A model generated the notes under the pieces. The model ran no database searches. It saw nothing but the letters and a program-made list of their open reading frames with translations, and was not told the origin of the DNA. DNA of 64,000 nt, taken from NCBI RefSeq assembly GCF_003111685.1, contig NZ_CP022189.1:1-64000 (forward strand), written 5' to 3'. Origin of the DNA: Alloyangia pacifica (lineage in GTDB: Bacteria > Pseudomonadota > Alphaproteobacteria > Rhodobacterales > Rhodobacteraceae). A program made the translations under genes and the position numbers. This document shows positions 57,867 to 64,000 of this stretch, in pieces. The number at the start of each line of letters is the position of its first letter. Positions within the stretch are counted from its first letter, which is position 1.

Positions 57867-57956
57867 ATGATGACCCTTGGCCATATCCCCGCTGCTGCAC
57901 GTGCATTCCGCGCGCCGGTTGCGCTTGGCCTGCGTCTAGTCCTAATCCGCCTCTGA
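57867..57956 (+). CDS. Leucine-rich leader peptide of leuA (attenuator)
   Basis: 29 residues ending GLRLVLIRL before TGA. Five of the last ten codons are Leu and two more are Val/Ile, and two of the Leu codons are CTA, rare in a 70% GC genome. This is the design of a branched-chain amino-acid attenuator: stalling at scarce Leu-tRNA alters folding downstream. The stop lies inside the first arm of a perfect hairpin (57950-57985). No ribosome binding site precedes the ATG; with the predicted start point the peptide would be translated from a nearly leaderless transcript, as known for trpL in Sinorhizobium. Confidence 0.78.
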   Translation: MMTLGHIPAAARAFRAPVALGLRLVLIRL

Positions 57957-58002
57957 GCGCGCATCTCGGCGCGACCGCTCAGAGGAGGACCGTTTCGCGC
58001 CG
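57950..58002 (+). promoter_or_regulatory. Alternative hairpins of the leuA attenuator
   Basis: Stem 1 is CCTCTGAGCG / CGCTCAGAGG (57950-57985, perfect 10 bp). Its loop contains CGGCGCG (57967-57973), which can instead pair with CGCGCCG (57996-58002). The two folds exclude each other sterically, and stem 1 overlaps the leader stop codon, so ribosome position can choose between them. No long T run follows, so the end point of attenuation is unclear. Confidence 0.6.
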
Positions 58003-58042
58003 GCGAACCCTTTCCAGGACGACGACTCAAGAGATCCGAAAA

Positions 58043-59608
<1,566 letters not shown>

Positions 59609-59652
59609 GTCCCCTGCAGCCATCGGCTGACAGGTCCCTGTCGTGACAGATC

Positions 59653-59683
59653 AAAGCCCGCTCCCTTTGGAGCGGGCTTTTTT
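59653..59683 (+). terminator. Rho-independent terminator of leuA
   Basis: Perfect 12-bp stem AAAGCCCGCTCC / GGAGCGGGCTTT with a 4-base loop CTTT, followed by TTT. Confidence 0.93.
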
Positions 59684-59741
59684 CTGGCGGTCCGGCAATG
59701 GCGCGCGGGGACTTTCTGCGCAACGACCGGACGCGCTGCGC

Positions 59742-60626
59742 TCAGGCGAAATGCCCGTCGAAGAGCACCGCATGTAGGGGCTGGCCGTGGTCACCTTGTC
59801 CGTCGGGAGCGGCGGGGTGCTCGGGGCCGTGATGCGACGCGGCCTCAGGGGGATGGCCGATGTCGCCCTGCACCTTCCAGATGGCGTCTCCGTCGAAAAG
59901 TGCCCCATGCAGCGCGGCGTACTGGTTCTCGAGCAACATCAGCTCTTCCTGCGCCAGAGCCTCCTGCCCGTGCTGCACCGGGCTGCCCGCCGCGTCGTGG
60001 CTGGCGAAGTCGAAGCCCGGGGGCTCGTCCTCATCCGCCAACATCTCTTCGAGAAAGGCACGCCCGGCGTCGGAAGGCCCCGCGCCCTCGGCGCCCGTCG
60101 TGCCTTGCGGCGCGAAAGGATGCGGCACTGGGTCGCTCCGAGGGATATGTCCGCTGGACTCGAGCCCCATGTCCTCGAGCGGGCCATCGACGGAGAGCTG
60201 CATGATCTCGGGCAGGCGCTCCGCCCAGCCAATACGCCAGCTTTCCGCGTAGCCCGCCTCGGTAGGAACCGTCGCGGTCCCTTCGGACGCTTGATGAGAC
60301 TCGACCCAGTATCCGATGCTGATCACCGCGTTGCGCAGCCCGCGCACGCTTCCATCGGCCTCGCCGCGCAGCAGCGCCAGTTTCGATTTCCGGCCCTGCG
60401 CAAGAAGCCCCTGATCATGCGCAAGCGCATGTTCGGCCAGCGCATCCTCGACGCGCGCCTCGTCCAGCGCGTCCGCCCGCGCGACGACCGCCTGATACCC
60501 GAAGACCCCGGCCGCAATGCCAGCATCGACGCAGGCCAAATCATGTGCCGCAGGATCGTAATGGGCGCCGTTGCCCGTTCCCCGGGCCTGCCAGGACGAC
60601 AGGCCGCGTTCCAGTGTCCGCTCCAT
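59742..60626 (-). CDS. Unrecognised protein, 294 residues
   Basis: Start at ATG 60626 with GAGGG at normal spacing. The protein is acidic, without signal peptide or membrane helix. Residues 1-130 are Ala/Glu-rich and probably helical (DALDEARVEDALAEHALAHD). The middle has many Pro/Gly, and the last 60 residues are His/Gly/Pro-rich (ASHHGPEHPAAPDGQGDHGQ). A short motif recurs: GALFDGDA near 246 and AVLFDGHF at the very end. I do not recognise a family. A plus-strand frame covers the same region, but its Arg/Val-rich text is a typical shadow. Confidence 0.6.
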   Translation of the reverse strand: MERTLERGLSSWQARGTGNGAHYDPAAHDLACVDAGIAAGVFGYQAVVARADALDEARVEDALAEHALAHDQGLLAQGRKSKLALLRGEADGSVRGLRNAVISIGYWVESHQASEGTATVPTEAGYAESWRIGWAERLPEIMQLSVDGPLEDMGLESSGHIPRSDPVPHPFAPQGTTGAEGAGPSDAGRAFLEEMLADEDEPPGFDFASHDAAGSPVQHGQEALAQEELMLLENQYAALHGALFDGDAIWKVQGDIGHPPEAASHHGPEHPAAPDGQGDHGQPLHAVLFDGHFA

Positions 60627-60766
60627 GGGTCACCCTCATCCGCTTCGTTGCGATGCCGCCACATTCGCGCATACGCGGGGCGGAAAGGGTGCGGAAGCAT
60701 GGCGGGAAAACGGAGACTCCCGGAGTTTTTAAGAGAATGCGAGCGGGCTCCGCGCGACGGAGGGTC

Positions 60767-61621
60767 TCAGCCCTCCTGGGCCTGAAGCTCCGCAAGGATC
60801 GCTGCCAGACCCACCCGCCAGTCCGGACGCGGCAGGCCGAAGGCGGCCTCGGTCGCGCTGTTGTCGAGGCGCGAATTGGCCGGGCGCTTCGCCGGGGTCG
60901 GGAACTCGGAGGTCGGGATATCGACCACCTCGCAGGAGATCCCCGACTGGGCGAAGATCTCGCGGGCGAAGTCGGCCCAGCTCACGTCGGGGGCGCCCGA
61001 GAGGTGGTAGGTGCCCGACTTCTCCGGCGCCTCGATGAGCTGGCTCGCGGCGGCGAGGCAAAGCTCGGCGATGTCCGCCGCCGGGGTCGGCCCGCCGATC
61101 TGGTCGGCGACGATGGTCAGCCTGTCGCGTTCGGCGCCGAGCTTCAGCATGGTCTTCACGAAGTTCTTGCCGTGGGCCGAAACCACCCAGCTGGTGCGGA
61201 TGATCGCATGCGGACCGCCCGCGGCGCGCACCGCCTCCTCGCCCGCCAGCTTGGTGCGGCCATAGGCGCCGAGCGGCGCGGTGGGCGCATCCGGCACAAA
61301 CGGCTGATCGCCGGTGCCGTCGAAAACGTAATCGGTCGAGATGTGGATGAAGGGGATGCCGAGGTCCGCGCAGGCCTGCGCCATGGCGCCCGGCGCCTCG
61401 CCGTTGACCCGCGCGGCGGTGATCTCGTCGCTCTCTGCCTGGTCGACGGCGGTATAGGCGGCGGCGTTGATCACCACGTCGGGGGCCTCGGCCCGCACCG
61501 CTTCGGCGCAATCGGCCGGGTCGGTAAGGTCGACGTCCTGGCGGGACAGTGAGACGACGGGGGCGCGGCGCTCGATCTCGCGCGCGACTTGCCCCGTCGA
61601 TCCGAACATCAGAATTCGCAT
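60767..61621 (-). CDS. rfbD: dTDP-4-dehydrorhamnose reductase
   Basis: 284 residues. Glycine motif ILMFGSTGQVARE at the N-terminus, STDYVFDG near 103-110, catalytic Y-x3-K in YGRTKLAGE, then IRTSWV typical of RfbD. It makes the last reduction to dTDP-L-rhamnose. The partners rfbA, rfbB and rfbC are not in the window and may lie beyond its right end. The product could feed the WbbL-like transferase at 43406-44419. Confidence 0.92.
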   Translation of the reverse strand: MRILMFGSTGQVAREIERRAPVVSLSRQDVDLTDPADCAEAVRAEAPDVVINAAAYTAVDQAESDEITAARVNGEAPGAMAQACADLGIPFIHISTDYVFDGTGDQPFVPDAPTAPLGAYGRTKLAGEEAVRAAGGPHAIIRTSWVVSAHGKNFVKTMLKLGAERDRLTIVADQIGGPTPAADIAELCLAAASQLIEAPEKSGTYHLSGAPDVSWADFAREIFAQSGISCEVVDIPTSEFPTPAKRPANSRLDNSATEAAFGLPRPDWRVGLAAILAELQAQEG

Positions 61622-61666
61622 GATCTACCCGTGTCTTGAATATCTAGGAAATGTTGTCCCGGCGGC

Positions 61667-62653
61667 TCAGAGCATCGCCGGCACGACCTGATCCGGCGGG
61701 CGGTGCCCGTCGGCGAAGGTCTTGACGTTGATGATCACCTTCTCGCCCATCTCGATGCGCCCCTCGAGCGTCGCCGAGCCCATGTGCGGCAGCATCGCGA
61801 CGTTCGGCATGTTCACCAACTCGGGGTTGCCCTTGATCTTGTGCTGGTACACGTCGAGTCCGGCACCGCCCAGCTCGCCCGCCTTGAGCATCCGGGTCAG
61901 CGCCGATTCGTCGATCACCTCGCCGCGCGAGGTGTTGATCAGAACCGCCGAGGGCTTCATCAGCCGCAGCCGACGGGCGTTGAGCAGGTGGAAGGTCGAG
62001 GGGGTGTGCGGACAGTTGACCGAGACCACATCCATCCGCGCCACCATCTGGTCGAGACTCTCCCAGTAGGTCGCCTCGAGCGCCTCCTCGGTCTCTTCTC
62101 GCAGGCGGCGGCGGTTGTGGTAGTGGATCTGCATGCCGAAGGCCGAGGCGCGCCGCGCCACCGCCTGGCCGATCCGCCCCATGCCGAGAATGCCGAGCCG
62201 CTTGCCGCCAAGTCGCGTGCCGAGGAAGGCGGTCGGCGCCCAGCCGGCCCAGTTGCCCTCCTGCATCGTGGCGAGCCCCTCCTGCATGCGGCGCATCACC
62301 GCCAGCATCAGCCCCATCACCATGTCGGCGGTGTCGTCGGTCATCACCCCCGGCGTGTTCGACACCATGATGCCCCGCGCCCGGGCGGTTTCCACGTCGA
62401 TGTGATCGACGCCCGCGCCATAATTGGCGATCAGCTTGAGTCGCGGTCCGGCCTGGGCGATCAGCCCGGCGTCGATCTGGTCGGTCAGAGTCGGCACCAG
62501 GACGTCGGCCTCGGCCATTGCCTCGGTCAATTCCGCGCGAGTCATCGCGAGGTCGTCGGTGCGCAGTTTGACGTTGAAAAGCTCGCTCAGGCGGGTTTCC
62601 ACCACCTCCGGCAAACGTCGCGTCACGACAACAGTCAGGCGTTTCTGCGGCAT
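61667..62653 (-). CDS. D-isomer-specific 2-hydroxyacid dehydrogenase (glyoxylate/hydroxypyruvate reductase-like)
   Basis: 328 residues from ATG 62653 (MPQKRLTVVVTRRLPEVV...); the upstream extension crosses the divergent promoter. Rossmann motif LGILGMGRIGQAVARR, then the catalytic Arg in NTSRGEVID, the Glu and the His in MLPHMGSAT. The N-terminal GAGVDHIDVE is typical. The closest known functions are GyaR/GhrB-like reduction of glyoxylate or hydroxypyruvate. Divergent from a small secreted-protein gene. The substrate is assigned by family only. Confidence 0.87.
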   Translation of the reverse strand: MPQKRLTVVVTRRLPEVVETRLSELFNVKLRTDDLAMTRAELTEAMAEADVLVPTLTDQIDAGLIAQAGPRLKLIANYGAGVDHIDVETARARGIMVSNTPGVMTDDTADMVMGLMLAVMRRMQEGLATMQEGNWAGWAPTAFLGTRLGGKRLGILGMGRIGQAVARRASAFGMQIHYHNRRRLREETEEALEATYWESLDQMVARMDVVSVNCPHTPSTFHLLNARRLRLMKPSAVLINTSRGEVIDESALTRMLKAGELGGAGLDVYQHKIKGNPELVNMPNVAMLPHMGSATLEGRIEMGEKVIINVKTFADGHRPPDQVVPAML

Positions 62654-62759
62654 TCCGGTCAGGGCCTCCCTTTCCTTACGCTCTTTGCTTTGGCACACTG
62701 TCGCAAGCATGCACGGGGCACAAGAACCCCGGCGTAAAATCTCGAGCAGGACAGACACG

Positions 62760-63260
62760 ATGGTCAGGACTTCTGTGTTGGCGGGGCTGCTTGCCGCCCT
62801 GCTCTGCGGCACGGCCGCGCAGGCGGCCGAAGAGCGCGGGCCGGTCACCAACCTGCCGTTGCCGCGCTACGTGTCGCTGAAGACCAACGAGGGCAACGCC
62901 CGGCGCGGCCCCTCGCTCACCCACCGCATCGACTGGGTCTATACCCGGCGGGACATGCCGCTCGAGATCATCGCCGAATATGGCCATTGGCGCCGGGTGC
63001 GCGACAAGGACGGCATGGGCGGCTGGATCCATTACGCGCTGCTGTCGGGGGTGCGCACGGTGCTTGTCGAGCAGGACATGCTCGAGCTGCACCTGCGCCC
63101 CGATCCGGACGCCCCGGTCGAGGCCAAGCTGGCGGTCGGGGTGATCGCCCATCTCGAGCATTGCGAGAAGGACTGGTGCGAACTGTCCGCCGGCGGCTAC
63201 GACGGTTGGGCACCGAAATCCGCGGTTTGGGGCGTCAAGGCGGACGAGATTCTCGAATAG
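62760..63260 (+). CDS. Secreted SH3-like domain protein
   Basis: 166 residues from ATG 62760. Signal peptide about 1-22 (VLAGLLAALLCGTAAQA). Two SH3b-like units follow: RYVSLKTNEGNARRGPSLTH...PLEIIAEYGHWRRV and LHLRPDPDAPVEAKLAVGVI...WCELSAGGYDGWAPK. The family (DUF1058/bacterial SH3) usually acts in the periplasm on or near peptidoglycan. Two cysteines (EHCEKDWCEL) may form a disulfide. Confidence 0.85.
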   Translation: MVRTSVLAGLLAALLCGTAAQAAEERGPVTNLPLPRYVSLKTNEGNARRGPSLTHRIDWVYTRRDMPLEIIAEYGHWRRVRDKDGMGGWIHYALLSGVRTVLVEQDMLELHLRPDPDAPVEAKLAVGVIAHLEHCEKDWCELSAGGYDGWAPKSAVWGVKADEILE

Positions 63261-63266
63261 CCCCGC

Positions 63267-63701
63267 TCAGGGCTGCCAGCGGTAGAGCACGTCAAAAGGT
63301 TCTTCGCCCACGGCCTCGAAACCGCAGGCGCGGTAGAAGCGGTTCGCCGGGCTGCCCTTGAGCGCCATGAGCCGGATCGGCACGCCCGCCGCCCGCGCGT
63401 CGTCCTGCAACTCCGTGATGACCCTGCGGCCAAGCCCGAGGCCGCGCGCTTGCGCGGCAAGGTAGAGATGGTCGAGATAGTGCTCTTCCGTCCGCCGGCG
63501 CAGGACGAAAAAGCCGGCAAGCTGATCGCCCTGCAGCAGAACCACCGTCTCCGCCGGATCGAAGCTGTCGAGGAACCGCCGCCGCACGCGCAGCGGGTCG
63601 TAGCGCCCCAGCGCCTCGAGGCTCGGGCGCATCGCCTCGGCCCGCAGCTCGGCGAGCGGCGGCGCGTCCGAAGGCGTGGCGATACGGCGCGTGATCTGCA
63701 T
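63267..63701 (-). CDS. GNAT-family N-acetyltransferase
   Basis: 144 residues from ATG 63701 (MQITRRIATPSDAPPLAELR...). Longer in-frame starts run into the next intergenic region. Acetyl-CoA motif A is QARGLGLGRRVI (R-x2-G-x-G), and the C-terminal ANRFYRACGFEAVGE is the usual beta6-beta7 text of the family. The acceptor is unknown. Convergent with the SH3-like gene, 6 bases apart. Confidence 0.87.
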   Translation of the reverse strand: MQITRRIATPSDAPPLAELRAEAMRPSLEALGRYDPLRVRRRFLDSFDPAETVVLLQGDQLAGFFVLRRRTEEHYLDHLYLAAQARGLGLGRRVITELQDDARAAGVPIRLMALKGSPANRFYRACGFEAVGEEPFDVLYRWQP

Positions 63702-63888
63702 GTGGTCCGGTCCTCTTGCGAAAGGTGCCTTTCCATAGCGGCGCGGCGCGGGCACGCAAACGGCAAACTGCCTCTTTCGCGCCCGCTGCCCGAGCTGCGG
63801 CGCCGCCCGTCCCGCGCTGACGAGTCGCTGCGCCGTCGCGACGGGCGATCTGTGCCCCGGGCAGGACCGCTCCTGCCGCGCCGCGCCA

Positions 63889-63916
63889 TTGGACAAGCCG
63901 ACGATTGCGGGATAAC
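63889..63916 (+). promoter_or_regulatory. Putative promoter of the last gene
   Basis: TTGGAC (63889-63894), a 16-base spacer and GATAAC (63911-63916), 29 bases before the ATG at 63946. A fair but not strong housekeeping-type match. Confidence 0.35.
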
Positions 63917-63945
63917 ACGCGGGCATCTCAAGATCAGGGATCCCC

Positions 63946-64000
63946 ATGTCCGAAACCCCTTCCGACATCGCCCGCAGGGTGCTGGCCACCGAGACCGAGG
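63946..64000 (+). CDS. N-terminal 18 codons of a gene cut by the window end (possibly KpsF/GutQ sugar isomerase)
   Basis: ATG 63946 opens MSETPSDIARRVLATETE and the frame stays open to the end of the window. The ARRVLxTE pattern recalls the N-terminus of KpsF/GutQ arabinose-5-phosphate isomerases, which would suit LPS or capsule synthesis, but 18 residues do not decide it. Confidence 0.35.
   Translation, partial: MSETPSDIARRVLATETE

Noticed and set aside
59787..60785. Plus-strand 332-codon frame as alternative to the unrecognised 294-residue protein
   Set aside because: The minus-strand frame has a good ribosome binding site and more protein-like composition; the plus frame overlaps the rfbD 3' end.

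Overview
The window is a chromosomal segment of roughly 70% GC from an alphaproteobacterium. Gene content (glcDEF, a soeABC-type sulfite dehydrogenase, a DUF1523 protein, many ATGA/GTGA start-stop overlaps) points to the Rhodobacteraceae (roseobacter/Salipiger-like), inferred from gene families and not from a marker gene. No tRNA, rRNA, CRISPR array, insertion sequence or phage gene was seen.

Left part (1-18.7 kb), mostly housekeeping and stress functions: the end of glcD, glcE and glcF (glycolate oxidase); two tandem secreted trypsin-like proteases; a small heat-shock protein with a clear RpoH-type promoter; a quinone reductase-like enzyme divergent from a LysR regulator; a secreted phytase/esterase-like beta-propeller protein behind a four-unit Pho box; an alpha/beta hydrolase; a GabD-type aldehyde dehydrogenase; a DUF1523 membrane protein; and an operon soeA-soeB-soeC plus a double SnoaL-like protein.

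Central part (18.7-57.7 kb), a large surface-polysaccharide locus: seven glycosyltransferases in addition to the one inside the PKS/NRPS operon, a Wzy/ligase-like membrane protein, an acyltransferase-SGNH protein, a GMC flavoenzyme with a four-cysteine motif, a short-chain dehydrogenase, a Gfo/Idh oxidoreductase and NAD-epimerase pair present both as two overlapping genes and as one fusion, a CpsD-like ATPase, a Wzz-like chain-length protein, a Wzx-like flippase and a secreted glycosidase-like RTX protein. No initiating sugar-phosphate transferase or outer-membrane Wza exporter is visible, so the locus probably continues elsewhere.

Inside this locus sits the most striking element, a minus-strand four-gene operon (50.9 to 38.0 kb): a type I polyketide synthase (KS-AT-KR-DH-ACP-TE), a WbbL-like glycosyltransferase, a loading NRPS with an N-terminal formyltransferase and an adenylation domain interrupted by a luciferase-like monooxygenase, and a phosphopantetheinyl transferase. 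The parts fit together: the NRPS loads, formylates and probably oxidises an amino acid (pocket residues resemble the glycine code), the PKS extends, reduces, dehydrates and releases it, the PPTase activates both carriers, and the glycosyltransferase suggests a glycosylated or polysaccharide-linked product. A perfect inverted repeat lies 38 bp upstream of the operon.

Right part (57.7-64 kb): leuA behind a 29-codon leucine-rich leader peptide and hairpins (attenuator), an unrecognised 294-residue protein, rfbD (dTDP-rhamnose synthesis, which may supply the polysaccharide locus), a D-2-hydroxyacid dehydrogenase, a secreted SH3-like protein, a GNAT acetyltransferase and the first codons of a possible KpsF/GutQ-type gene.
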